DNA of 22,795 nucleotides, taken from IMG/VR virus record IMGVR_UViG_3300033571_016759, positions 1 through 22,795 of that record, one strand, 5' to 3'. The notes under the pieces were generated by a model. The model ran no database searches and was not told where the DNA came from. It saw only the letters and a program-made list of their open reading frames with translations. Each line of letters opens with the position of its first letter. Position 1 is the stretch's first letter. The stretch comes from a virus. Position numbers and translations under genes: made by a program. Below, one piece after another: positions 8,143 to 16,678 of the stretch.

Positions 8143-9012
8143 ATGGCAATCGTCGACTGGAGAGAGATGTATCGCGGTCGGGGCCGTCAGGCGCAGTTCG
8201 GCGACGTGCCGGTCTACACGCGGATCTTCCTTGTCCGCGTCGACGACATGAACACGCCTCTGCAAGACATCTCTGCGGCTCCAAATATCGCGTGGCTGGC
8301 TCCGCACCCGGAAAATCCGAATGCACTCCTGATCGACTCGTCCGTCCAGCAGGACGGCGAGAGCCCGTTCCACTACAAACTGACGTTCACGTACAAGAGC
8401 GGCGAGGACATTTTTGCGTCTCCGTTCGATCGCCCTGACCAGTTCTCGTTCTCTGGATCTCTGGCGTCGGCACCTGCGTTCTGGCACTACTCCGGCAGCG
8501 ACAACGTGACGAAGCAGATCATCGTCAACTCTGCTGGAGACCCGATCGGCGGTCTCGACCGCGACGAGGGTGAGTTCATGGTGACAATCACCGGGAACCG
8601 CCCAGAGCCTTTCCCGTTTGTATTGGCACAGCAGTACGTCGGCGCTATCAACTCCGATACGTGGAGTGGAGGCGCTCCGAAGACGTGGAAGTGCATGAGC
8701 ATTACAGGAAATCGCAAAATCGAAGAAGTCGCTGGCACAAAGTACGTATACTGGGAGGTGAACACGAGCCTCGCCTTTCGCGGGACGACGTGGGACTTGC
8801 AGACGTGGGACGTCGGGTTCAACGAACTTGTCGGAGGACAGCGGAGAAAGATCAAGGACTCGAACAATGAGCCTGTCAGCGAGCCCGCTGCTCTGAACCC
8901 GAACGGAACCGCCAAGACTCCAGGGACGCCTCCCAACATCAAGGTGTTCCGCATCTACCCGATGCTTCCTTTCAACGGCGCCTTTCCAGTTATCCCGGGA
9001 ACAACTCCGTGA
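8143..9012 (+). CDS. Unrecognised tail protein following the tape measure
   Basis: This 289-residue protein starts two bases after the tape measure stop. I do not recognise a family. It is beta-rich and aromatic, with 'VDWREMYRGRGRQAQFGDVP' at the N-terminus, 'YKLTFTYKSGEDIF' near residue 85, 'KYVYWEVNTSLAFRGTTWDL' near 200-220 and 'FNELVGGQRRKI' after it. The last 50 residues are Pro/Asn-rich and less ordered. By position it would correspond to a distal tail or tail-hub protein, which in siphoviruses usually follows the tape measure. That role is inference from gene order only. Its stop overlaps the next GTG. Confidence 0.6.
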   Translation: MAIVDWREMYRGRGRQAQFGDVPVYTRIFLVRVDDMNTPLQDISAAPNIAWLAPHPENPNALLIDSSVQQDGESPFHYKLTFTYKSGEDIFASPFDRPDQFSFSGSLASAPAFWHYSGSDNVTKQIIVNSAGDPIGGLDRDEGEFMVTITGNRPEPFPFVLAQQYVGAINSDTWSGGAPKTWKCMSITGNRKIEEVAGTKYVYWEVNTSLAFRGTTWDLQTWDVGFNELVGGQRRKIKDSNNEPVSEPAALNPNGTAKTPGTPPNIKVFRIYPMLPFNGAFPVIPGTTP

Positions 9013-9377
9013 GTTTCGGGCCGACGCCAAACAGTCGCGGTGCCGGGAACTCGGGCGAGCAACTCGTCCAGTTTCGCCTCTCCGACGCGCAGCGGATCAG
9101 CAACGCTGTGACTTGGGTTGAAAGCCACCGCAGGGACAGGAAGCCGAGTTGGCTCCCAAGGGCGGCAGGGTCGAGTGTCGCCGCGACGGACAACGGCATC
9201 TACCTCGGCACGTTCACCGGACCATGGGCAAAAGGCGGGACTAAGAACGTGTACGTCGGCACAGCCTCGTATTCGGTCGTGAACCACTTTGCCACCGTCG
9301 ACCTGTCTGGCAAGTGCGCGTTTGCGAGGATTGTGAACGGAGGCTCGTACATTCTCATCGCTGCGGAGTGCCAGTAG
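9009..9377 (+). CDS. Small unrecognised tail-tip protein
   Basis: This 122-residue protein starts at GTG 9009, with a GTGA overlap with the gene before. It contains 'LVQFRLSDAQRISNAVTWVE', then an apparently structured second half 'GIYLGTFTGPWAKGGTKNVYV' and 'VNHFATVDLSGKCAFARIVN', ending in a short strand. The second half looks like a small beta domain. Neighbours place it in the tail-tip module. The stop TAG at 9375-9377 overlaps the GTG of the giant tail protein by one base, so the three genes are likely coupled. No function can be assigned. Confidence 0.6.
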   Translation: MSFGPTPNSRGAGNSGEQLVQFRLSDAQRISNAVTWVESHRRDRKPSWLPRAAGSSVAATDNGIYLGTFTGPWAKGGTKNVYVGTASYSVVNHFATVDLSGKCAFARIVNGGSYILIAAECQ

Positions 9378-12300
9378 TGGAGCCGCTGAGTCTCGTCGTA
9401 TGGGCCGTCTTCCTGTATTCACTGAGCATGTTTCCGCTGGGAATCATGCTCGGCTCTACATGCTGCCACTGTGACAATCGTGTCGAGTGCTTTTCACCGA
9501 CACACAGATGCTTCCGCACACTGAGGACGTACCCGGACGGAAGGAAGACGGCGTCCAGCACGGTCGACTACGTGCATTTCGGGCACTCGTATCTGAACGG
9601 ACTCTCGTACAGCACTCCTTCAGTCAGTTACGGCACGTCAGCCAATCCGCGCTTGCCATACTCGGCTGGAGTGTTTTCCTCTCACGAGTCTTTTCAGTTC
9701 CAGTATTCCTTCAGGGTCCGGTACGCCCACCAACTGAGCCGAGATGAGTCTGCGACAATCACGCCCGCACTCGCCGTTCGTGGGAACGCCCACCTCGTCA
9801 GCGGCCAGTGTACAATCGGCCCGATCATCACCGCTCCCGTTTCGCTCGCGAAGAGCCCGTCGATCGTCATGCACGGGTGGGACTTCCCGCTGCTGGACTA
9901 TACGTCTGAGATTTGGCTTGACTACGTATCAACAACTGGCGGTGCGAGATTTTACCAGAGCAACCTGCGAGAATGGAAAAAGTACGCTGCATGGTCAAGG
10001 CACGCTGTCGTGTCGCACGCTGTCGTGGGATTGGAACTTATTGGGGACGGCGTCGCGGCTGCGGCTACGGCAGAGCAAATTAGATCGCTCTTGCAGATTC
10101 AGGTGGACGCCGACGGGTCGTACGCTTATTCGGCCACGATACCGGCCGGGATGTTTGACTACACGGCAGGCTACGGGGCGGTGAAGTGGACCGTTCGCGT
10201 AAGCCATGGGACCGCCTTCCATGATGAGATCGTTGGGGCTGACGTATGGAGTCTCGCCGCCCCAGACCCCTCTGCCCCTGCGCCGCCCCTCCTGACGTCT
10301 GGCGTTCATATCCAGCCTCCTTCAGCAAGCAACGAGGCTCCACCGACGAGTTACTTTGACGAAGTCACGGGGACGCTCCATGTCTGGCCCGCCACGCGAT
10401 CCGACGTCGAGGTCGAACACGGACCGTTCACTTTTGCAGGATCACAGTCGCAGTTGGTTGTGGTGCAATCAATCACGGCGACGTCGTACACGGTCTCTCC
10501 AAACCCCATGGGGTGGACTACGAACAGCAGCGGAAAGATTATCAACCCGTCGTCGACGGTGGCGGTTGTGACAGAGATTCAGGGTTCCGTGACTTTTCCG
10601 CAGGGCGCGTACTTCCACAGGCCGATTGCGAACCTGTTCGACATGACCCCGTGCTACACGCGGGATACCTCGGCGGTCGCCGCGTACATGGCCGGAGAAG
10701 CAGGCCTCGTGTACTCGGTAGTCCAGTACGGGGAGCAGCGAGATGAGGAGTACAGACTCGACGCAGACAATCCGCTGTGCGGTCTCCCGCTGACGCACCT
10801 CCCAGCCTCGCTGCTGCCAGAGTCCGTGACGGTCACGAGGACCGACGGCGAGCCTCTCTATGAAACAGTGTGCGACGACTGCCCGTCGACGGTTTCCATG
10901 AAGCGTACGAACAACGAGGTGTATTTCTACCCGGCGGCCGACATCCACAATACTGGTAGCGGCCGGAACCGCACGTATGCAGGCGGGAATACGTGGTATT
11001 ACTACTACGGCTACTTGGGCGACCACGCCGCGACGCCGTTCGCCATCTCGCTGGCTGAGGTTGTCGGTCACACGGACGCGGTTGCTTATCTAGACTCGTT
11101 CTACGCTGATACCGTCGATGTCTCGCTCTGGCTTTCGACGGCAGACACTTCCGTCGCCGTGACGGCCGAAATCGGCGGCGAAGACTTCCCGGAAGGCTTC
11201 GACACCCCTCTAGTCAAACACGTCACGGAGCACGAGGCGACGCCAAGGACGATCGCCGTTCACGGGCATAAGGGAGTGTACCCGCACTCCAGTTACAAGG
11301 TTGAAGTCGAAATCTCGGACGTCGAAGTCGTGACGGCGTGGGAGGACACGTCCTACGCACAGGACTACGACGTCAACCGGTACTGGGTTGTGAACGGCAG
11401 GGTAACAACGGAGCCATCGCCGGGATGGCCTTCGTACGACCAACTTGACTACATCACTGGCTCCTACCCAAACCAGCCGCAGTTCGATCTCCCGAACGAC
11501 AAGAAGGACGAGATCATCGACGCCATCAAGGCTCTCGATCCTTTCGTCGACGAAGCGTTCCTCAGCGACAGCGGCCAGTACAACTTCTACTCCCCGTCCC
11601 AGACCATCGCGATCTCGTGGCGGTACGACGGTGCCGATGGCGGTCAAACGCTCTACCGGCGACTAAAGTGCGACGGTACTTTTCTGACGGAGCCGTCCAT
11701 CGGACGCACCCCCGGCCTCACCCTCTCCGAACCGCCGCCGCAGCCGTCCGGGGGCGGGCACATCTACAGGTTCTCGTCGGCGTGGGGCTCGACGCAGTAT
11801 TACCTTTGGACTACCGGGCATCCGAACCATATCAATTTGATCGACAACATCCCCGATCCGCCGGAAGAGATTCCGGCGGAGAGCCGATCGTTCCCGTACA
11901 TCAACTACTCGGGCGCGTACGGAAGCACTTTTGTGCTTCCGACGCTCGTCGTCCCCCTACCGCCAAACGACGAAGACACGTACGAGATTGCGTTCTACCA
12001 GTGCCTCAGCACGCTCACGAGCGACAGCGATCCTCCGAAGGAGCCGTACACGCTCCAGTGGATCAACTGGAACCCTCCGCAGCCGACCGTCAACGGTCAG
12101 GTGACTGTTCCCGGGTCGCCATTGCAGTCGCAGGGGATCTACCTACTCAAGATCACGCTGTCCGTGGCGGTCACGAAGGGCGATCCTCCGGCGGATTCAT
12201 GCGGCATTTCCGTGGCGGTCGGCAAGCCGGAGACATCTGTCGACGAGCCGCTTTCTAAAGAGGACGTGACGTTCACGTTCAGCACAGACTGCACGCTGCC

Positions 12301-14203
12301 ATCGACGTTTCGCGGCCACGTCTGGCCTCACGCAGGCGTCCCGCATTCCTACTACTGGAACTACTATTGGAACCAGTGGGGCACGTTCCTGACTGGCAAG
12401 CAAGACGGCCACGTTCTCCACCTGACCAACAATGACCCGGACGGAACTGTCGATGATCCAGCCGATCAGGCCACCGGAAGGACGCCTTACTACACGCACC
12501 CATTCTCCCCCGTGAACGTCGGCGAGACTCTCTACCCGTACGCCGACTCAACGTCGTTTCGTCCGGCCATTCGCGAGGGTGAGTGGCAGGGGCACATTTA
12601 CGTGCAGGGCGAGCAGCACGACGACCTGACGTACGCCTACCAGTTCACGTCTATGCCTTACGTCGATCGCTGCGAGACAAACAAGGCGAACTGGAAAAAC
12701 ATGCTCGGGCGTTCGACGCTTCGCCAGTGGATTGAGGCCCCTTATGGAGACGACACTCTTGCCGGGACGAGGAGCGTCCAGTCCCGCGACGCCGAGTTCA
12801 CAGTTGTCGGGTACTTTGCGCCAGAAGAAAAAGTCCGCATTGGGTACATTTCTCACAAGCAGTATGGCGTCCCGTCTTCCTACGCAGGAACGGAAACGTA
12901 CCCAGAGTCTGGCTGGTACTCAGCGTCCCGGTACGCGCAGACGTTTTTCTACTACTACATCGACGACACAAATCGTCTCTTCCCTCCCGGGATGATGGCT
13001 GTGGCTGGTGAGGCCACGTGCGACGCCGACGGAAAGTTTACGTACACATTCAGCAGCACCTCCGTCAGCGGCGACCTGAGCCTGTATTTCCAGCCAGTGA
13101 ATCCGCAGACCGGCCGAGGCCTGCTTGAGTACGTCCGATCTAAGGCGTCTCTGGACGACTGCAAGGAGCGGTGGGACGGCATCGCGAGTGTCTACGTCGT
13201 GCGGTCTATTCCGCAGCCAGTCCTGTCGCCAATCGCATCTTGGTATGGCGGCAGCCCGCCGCTGTCGGAGCACGCGGTCTCGGGCGGATACGTCGTGCGG
13301 CCTTCCGCCGCAGTCAATCTCGAACTCAGTAGTGTGGTCAAAGAGTCGTCGGTTGCCACTGGCTTTCGACTCATCAACGCCGCGACGGGGCAAGTTTTTT
13401 TAGATCACGGGCCGGGGTATTTCGGCGACGGGGCGTTCGCGACGGGTATCGTATCGCCAGCCCAGATGCAGGTCGTTTTTTCGGGCAAGGCAAAACACGG
13501 GGATGTCATTCAGATAGCCGCGATTGTGTTTGATGACCTCGGCAACGAATCTCCCCCCGCGACCCTGAGCGGCCTGATCCGGCTTGACGGCGTGGCCCCA
13601 GCCGTCACCGGCCTCGCGGTGAACGGCATCCCTGCGGATGGCACGGTGATTCTCAATGATGTCAGCACTCAGTCTCCGGTCGTGGTGTCCGGATTCACTG
13701 AGCCGGGGTGCAAAGTCTCGATCGGAACGTCGGCTGAGACTGCCGGGGACACTGTGACCTCGGCAGGCACGGTTACTGTCTCGTCTGTGACTGGCGACGG
13801 GGCTTTTGCTCTTAGCACGCAAGTGTTCTCTTCGCTTTCGCTCGGAGACGCGATGGGGCGAACGCTCTTTGTGACCGATGTTGCGAAGAACTTCACTCAG
13901 CGATCGGTCTCCGTGTGGAACCGGCTTCCTGTTGTCGTGTCAGCGACCATCTCCGGCGGGTCTCTCGAATGCAAGTTGAATTATGTTCAAAAGAATGCAA
14001 CGGCGTCATTCACGTTCTTGCGGAGCGACGGCGCGTCATCTCCTGTGCTCACGCCCGCCATCGAAGGAGAGACTGGAGAGGTGATAGCAACATTCGTTGA
14101 CACTGGTTTTTCGGTAGACTTTACATACGGCGTTCAGATCAGCGTCGTGCTTCCAAACGGGCAGTCCGTCTTCTCGGAGCAACGCAATGTGGTGCCAGCC
14201 TGA
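9377..14203 (+). CDS. Giant aromatic-rich tail tip / fibre-like protein
   Basis: I chose GTG 9377 because it has GGAG at 9365-9368 and overlaps the previous stop, giving 1,608 residues. A longer frame from 9314 would overlap more, and ATGs at 9428 and 9446 have poor ribosome sites. The N-terminus is hydrophobic (residues about 4-24) and runs into a cysteine group 'STCCHCDNRVECF', a surprising start for a virion protein. Most of the chain is beta-rich with striking Tyr/Trp clusters, for example 'NTWYYYYGYLG', 'SYYWNYYWNQWG' and 'TFFYYYIDDT'. Residues about 1400-1520 ('GVAPAVTGLAVNGIPADG', then 'VVVSGFTEPGCKVSI') resemble a bacterial Ig-like adhesion domain. Position and composition suggest a host-recognition or tail-tip protein. 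Confidence 0.65.
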   Translation: MEPLSLVVWAVFLYSLSMFPLGIMLGSTCCHCDNRVECFSPTHRCFRTLRTYPDGRKTASSTVDYVHFGHSYLNGLSYSTPSVSYGTSANPRLPYSAGVFSSHESFQFQYSFRVRYAHQLSRDESATITPALAVRGNAHLVSGQCTIGPIITAPVSLAKSPSIVMHGWDFPLLDYTSEIWLDYVSTTGGARFYQSNLREWKKYAAWSRHAVVSHAVVGLELIGDGVAAAATAEQIRSLLQIQVDADGSYAYSATIPAGMFDYTAGYGAVKWTVRVSHGTAFHDEIVGADVWSLAAPDPSAPAPPLLTSGVHIQPPSASNEAPPTSYFDEVTGTLHVWPATRSDVEVEHGPFTFAGSQSQLVVVQSITATSYTVSPNPMGWTTNSSGKIINPSSTVAVVTEIQGSVTFPQGAYFHRPIANLFDMTPCYTRDTSAVAAYMAGEAGLVYSVVQYGEQRDEEYRLDADNPLCGLPLTHLPASLLPESVTVTRTDGEPLYETVCDDCPSTVSMKRTNNEVYFYPAADIHNTGSGRNRTYAGGNTWYYYYGYLGDHAATPFAISLAEVVGHTDAVAYLDSFYADTVDVSLWLSTADTSVAVTAEIGGEDFPEGFDTPLVKHVTEHEATPRTIAVHGHKGVYPHSSYKVEVEISDVEVVTAWEDTSYAQDYDVNRYWVVNGRVTTEPSPGWPSYDQLDYITGSYPNQPQFDLPNDKKDEIIDAIKALDPFVDEAFLSDSGQYNFYSPSQTIAISWRYDGADGGQTLYRRLKCDGTFLTEPSIGRTPGLTLSEPPPQPSGGGHIYRFSSAWGSTQYYLWTTGHPNHINLIDNIPDPPEEIPAESRSFPYINYSGAYGSTFVLPTLVVPLPPNDEDTYEIAFYQCLSTLTSDSDPPKEPYTLQWINWNPPQPTVNGQVTVPGSPLQSQGIYLLKITLSVAVTKGDPPADSCGISVAVGKPETSVDEPLSKEDVTFTFSTDCTLPSTFRGHVWPHAGVPHSYYWNYYWNQWGTFLTGKQDGHVLHLTNNDPDGTVDDPADQATGRTPYYTHPFSPVNVGETLYPYADSTSFRPAIREGEWQGHIYVQGEQHDDLTYAYQFTSMPYVDRCETNKANWKNMLGRSTLRQWIEAPYGDDTLAGTRSVQSRDAEFTVVGYFAPEEKVRIGYISHKQYGVPSSYAGTETYPESGWYSASRYAQTFFYYYIDDTNRLFPPGMMAVAGEATCDADGKFTYTFSSTSVSGDLSLYFQPVNPQTGRGLLEYVRSKASLDDCKERWDGIASVYVVRSIPQPVLSPIASWYGGSPPLSEHAVSGGYVVRPSAAVNLELSSVVKESSVATGFRLINAATGQVFLDHGPGYFGDGAFATGIVSPAQMQVVFSGKAKHGDVIQIAAIVFDDLGNESPPATLSGLIRLDGVAPAVTGLAVNGIPADGTVILNDVSTQSPVVVSGFTEPGCKVSIGTSAETAGDTVTSAGTVTVSSVTGDGAFALSTQVFSSLSLGDAMGRTLFVTDVAKNFTQRSVSVWNRLPVVVSATISGGSLECKLNYVQKNATASFTFLRSDGASSPVLTPAIEGETGEVIATFVDTGFSVDFTYGVQISVVLPNGQSVFSEQRNVVPA

Positions 14204-14612
14204 CGGCGAGGATGGGCCGTGCCAGAGGTGCGGGCGAAGGGTCACGCCGAAAGGCAGCCGCCAGAGGTGCGTGACCGAGGCAGACCGTGCCAAGACGATC
14301 CACAAGATGATGCACGGCCACCGCATCAAGGTTCCGTCTCCACGCATCGGGGACAAGGTCGGCGCCGCCCTTGCCGCCGTCGGGATCACCGAAGATCGGG
14401 TGAAGAAACTCTTCCGGGTCAAGGACTGTGGGTGCTCTGATAGGAAGAAGTCGCTGAATGACGTCTCCGAGGAACTGGCGTTCCGGACCGAGGTCGTCCT
14501 CAATCGGGCCCTCGACTTCTTCCTCGGAGACATGGTGAGCGAGGAGGCGGAGCGGATGGCTCGCAAACTCACCGAGAGACTCGACCGACGACAGGAGTCA
14601 CGCCAGCCATGA
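14187..14612 (+). CDS. Putative zinc-binding small protein (CxxC and CGC motifs)
   Basis: This 141-residue protein starts 17 bases inside the giant tail gene, with GGAG at 14176-14179. The N-terminus has Cys3, Cys12, Cys15 and Cys28 in a ribbon-like arrangement ('GPCQRCGRR'). A second part, 'IGDKVGAALAAVGITEDRV' to 'VKDCGCSDRKKSLN' (Cys81, Cys83), resembles a motif in phage and planctomycete proteins, where a short 'CGC..R...LN' follows a helix named only as hypothetical. The C-terminal 50 residues are charged and helical. A nucleic-acid or protein-binding role is possible, but no function is established here. Confidence 0.6.
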   Translation: MWCQPDGEDGPCQRCGRRVTPKGSRQRCVTEADRAKTIHKMMHGHRIKVPSPRIGDKVGAALAAVGITEDRVKKLFRVKDCGCSDRKKSLNDVSEELAFRTEVVLNRALDFFLGDMVSEEAERMARKLTERLDRRQESRQP

Positions 14613-14884
14613 CCGAGGATCATCACTTCCGAGTCAACGGTGGAGAGCGGTGGCTCTGGCGGTACTCTTCGCTCAAGGGAAACGCGGTAGGTTGGACAGA
14701 ATGGAACAAGAAAAAAGTTCTCATTCACAACAAACTGAAGAAGAGTAGAACAAGGCTGGAGACCGAGTTGCACGAGGGGCTGCACATGACCCTCGGCCAG
14801 ACCATCAGCGAGGAAGCCGTCACGTCGTCGGCGCACGACCTTGCCAAGATTTTGTGGGCCCTTGGATACAGGATTCAGGAGTGA
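14609..14884 (+). CDS. Mini HExxH putative metal-binding protein
   Basis: This 91-residue protein overlaps the previous stop (ATGA) and has an AGGAG site at 14593-14597. Residues 55-59 are HEGLH, a zinc-protease HExxH motif, set in 'ETELHEGLHMTLGQTISEEA'. Glu68 or Glu69 would be the third ligand, about 10 residues on. The trailing 'AHDLAKILWALGY' fits phage proteins of the same layout ('LHE.LH...SEE.V...A.DLA..LW'). It is far shorter than true proteases, so it could be a metal-binding structural protein or a minimal peptidase. The order Zn protein, HExxH protein, small helical protein looks like one operon block after the tail genes. Confidence 0.65.
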   Translation: MTEDHHFRVNGGERWLWRYSSLKGNAVGWTEWNKKKVLIHNKLKKSRTRLETELHEGLHMTLGQTISEEAVTSSAHDLAKILWALGYRIQE

Positions 14885-15132
14885 AGAAAAAGGATTTTGC
14901 TTCGCTGGTCGACATGCACATCGAGTTCCGGTCGACCGGGTACAGGTCATGGTTTGATTCGCTCGACGAGGACGCCAAGTCGCAGTTGTCGGCGATCAAG
15001 GACCGTTTCCGCAGCGGTGGCTACGGAGACGCGAGCAAGGCGGCTGTCGCGAGGGCGGTAGCATCAGCGGCGAAGGAACAAGGATGGAAAACCGCAGGCA
15101 TACAGGCGGTGATCGCATGGCTCGGAAAATAG
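14881..15132 (+). CDS. Small helical protein, unknown
   Basis: I chose GTG 14881 because of its GTGA overlap with the gene before, giving 83 residues. The same frame opens upstream at 14854 but would overlap more. The protein begins 'KKKDFASLVDMHIEFRSTGY', then 'WFDSLDEDAKSQLSAIKDRF', and ends 'AVASAAKEQGWKTAGIQAVI' plus AWLGK. The final helix pair could be a helix-turn-helix, but the evidence is weak. It overlaps the metallophosphoesterase start by 16 bases. I do not recognise a named family. Confidence 0.5.
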   Translation: MKKKDFASLVDMHIEFRSTGYRSWFDSLDEDAKSQLSAIKDRFRSGGYGDASKAAVARAVASAAKEQGWKTAGIQAVIAWLGK

Positions 15133-16262
15133 CGGACGCGGTCGACGGATTCCTGTCCGTCGAGTCGCAGGTTGAGATCGCGAGACTCAAGTCTCAGGTG
15201 GCGTCACTGCGGTCGCAGTACAAATCGGCCATCGCGGCCGTGTCTGCCGAACGGGACAGGGCCGACTCTCTGGCGTCGCTGGCTGGCATCAAGCCACGGC
15301 GGTCGACGAGGGCGTCATCCCGGAAATCGCCCAGTGACGCAACGGCGATCGTTCTCCTCTCAGACTGGCACGTCGAGGAGCGAGTGCCCAGCGAGTCCGT
15401 CATGGGGAAGAACTTCTTCACGCTCGACGTAGCGGACAGGCGGATCGCCGAACTGTCGGACCGCATGGAGACGCTCATCACGCACGAGCGTCATCTTGCC
15501 AAGATCGACCGGATCGTGATCGCCGCGATTGGGGACTTCATCTCGAACATGATCCATGAGGATCAGGCCGAGATGGCTCAACTTCCGCCACTGGCGGCGA
15601 CGCGGTGGGCTGGCGAGAGGCTCCGTGGAATCATCGACCGTGCCGCCGGTCTCGCCGACGAGGTGATCGTGGTGACCGCCGTCGGCAATCACGGGAGGAC
15701 GACCCCCAAGCAGCGGATGGGGGCAACAGAGCAGGAGATGTCGTACGAGCAGAACCTGTACGAGATGATGGCCGCGTACGAGCCGAACGACAACGTCACG
15801 TGGCAGATCGGTCGCGGCTACCTGAATGTCGTCGATCTTGATGGGTTTAAAGTCGCCTTCCATCACGGGCACGCGATCAGCGGCAACATCCACATCGGCG
15901 CGACGAAGGCCATCGCCCAGTGGCAGCGATCCAACCCAGTCGATTTCCACTGCTTCGGCCACCACCACCAGTTCTCGTACTGCCGTGGAAAATACATGTC
16001 CAACGGCAGCCTGATCGGCTATAACGCGTACGCCCTGCGATGCCGTTGCGAATACGAGCCCCCGTGTCAATCGCTCGCGGTGGTCTGCCACCGACGCAAC
16101 GAGGTGACGAGGGCGATCCCAATCTTTTGCGACCGAGACCTACAGGAGAAGGACCGATGCCAGCGGAAGGCTTCATCACGAACATCGAAGCGACGAACCA
16201 GTCCATCCGGGAGATCGTCGAGGCGAGAAACAAAAAGCGGTACTGTTGTACGGATACGGTGA
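15117..16262 (+). CDS. Calcineurin-like metallophosphoesterase
   Basis: This protein is 381 residues from ATG 15117; a longer frame from 15084 would overlap the previous gene by 49 bases instead of 16. Residues 15-55 look like a coiled coil. The metal-binding motifs are in order: D83-x-H85 ('LLSDWHVEE'), D140 ('AAIGDFISN'), N191-H192 ('AVGNHGRTT'), H249-H252 ('FHHGHA') and H282-H284 ('GHHHQFS'). Together they form a complete two-metal phosphoesterase site, which cleaves phosphodiester or phosphomonoester bonds; the substrate cannot be told. The last 35 residues, from about 16157 on, are read out of frame with the next gene and are basic and low in complexity, with low GC at third positions. 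This suggests a lost stop codon. Confidence 0.85.
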   Translation: MARKIADAVDGFLSVESQVEIARLKSQVASLRSQYKSAIAAVSAERDRADSLASLAGIKPRRSTRASSRKSPSDATAIVLLSDWHVEERVPSESVMGKNFFTLDVADRRIAELSDRMETLITHERHLAKIDRIVIAAIGDFISNMIHEDQAEMAQLPPLAATRWAGERLRGIIDRAAGLADEVIVVTAVGNHGRTTPKQRMGATEQEMSYEQNLYEMMAAYEPNDNVTWQIGRGYLNVVDLDGFKVAFHHGHAISGNIHIGATKAIAQWQRSNPVDFHCFGHHHQFSYCRGKYMSNGSLIGYNAYALRCRCEYEPPCQSLAVVCHRRNEVTRAIPIFCDRDLQEKDRCQRKASSRTSKRRTSPSGRSSRRETKSGTVVRIR

Positions 16263-16678
16263 CTCTGGAGAACTCGGCGAACCAGACGGTCACGTCCTTC
16301 CCTGACGAACTCGACGGCGACGGCGACGACGACTACCTGAACATCGACACGGCGAACCCGCTGCCCGGTGCGTTCGCCGTGGGTGGGTCGCCGGAGTTTC
16401 TGCAAATCCTCGACGAGATCCGTGCCCTGCACATCGCGAAGAGCAAGGACTACGGCGTCGACGAAGACCCACTCGCCAACATCCGTGCCGGGGCCGACCT
16501 GATTGGCATCGACGACTGGAAGGCCTGCCTCATCAGGATCGCTGACAAGGTCACGAGGCTGAGGACGTTCTGCCACAAGGGCTACGTCCAGTTCGACGGA
16601 ATCGACGACACACTGAAAGACCTCGCAGCCTATTCCGTGTTAGCCCTAGTTTTCTATCGTGCAAAACACCAACCTTGA
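16157..16678 (+). CDS. MazG-like / DUF1599-type nucleotide-modification-associated protein
   Basis: This protein is 173 residues from ATG 16157, which has a strong AGGAGAAGGA site at 16144-16153. The GTG at 16259 is an alternative, but codons from 16157 show the strong third-position GC of a real gene. The C-terminal half matches a pattern frequent in phages: 'LHIAKSKDYGVDEDPLANIR', then 'WKACLIRIADKVTRLRTF', then 'DTLKDLAAYSVLALVFYRAK'. The acidic residues with Lys-Asp-Tyr-Gly, Asp-Lys and Asp-Leu-Ala fit the all-alpha NTP-pyrophosphatase/DUF1599 fold that may clear or route nucleotides. Residues 50-60 are very acidic ('DELDGDGDDDY'). The next gene, a deaminase, fits a nucleotide role. Confidence 0.7.
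   Translation: MPAEGFITNIEATNQSIREIVEARNKKRYCCTDTVTLENSANQTVTSFPDELDGDGDDDYLNIDTANPLPGAFAVGGSPEFLQILDEIRALHIAKSKDYGVDEDPLANIRAGADLIGIDDWKACLIRIADKVTRLRTFCHKGYVQFDGIDDTLKDLAAYSVLALVFYRAKHQP

Noticed and set aside
9377-14203. Diversity-generating retroelement target in the tail protein
   Set aside because: No reverse transcriptase, template repeat or matching variable repeat is visible in the window.
14036-14950. Minus-strand open frame of 304 residues across the tail end and small genes
   Set aside because: It crosses several well-supported plus-strand genes and has Ser/Arg-rich, low-information content.
15360-16091. Minus-strand open frame of 243 residues opposite the phosphoesterase
   Set aside because: The phosphoesterase has a full motif set on the plus strand; the reverse frame has none.
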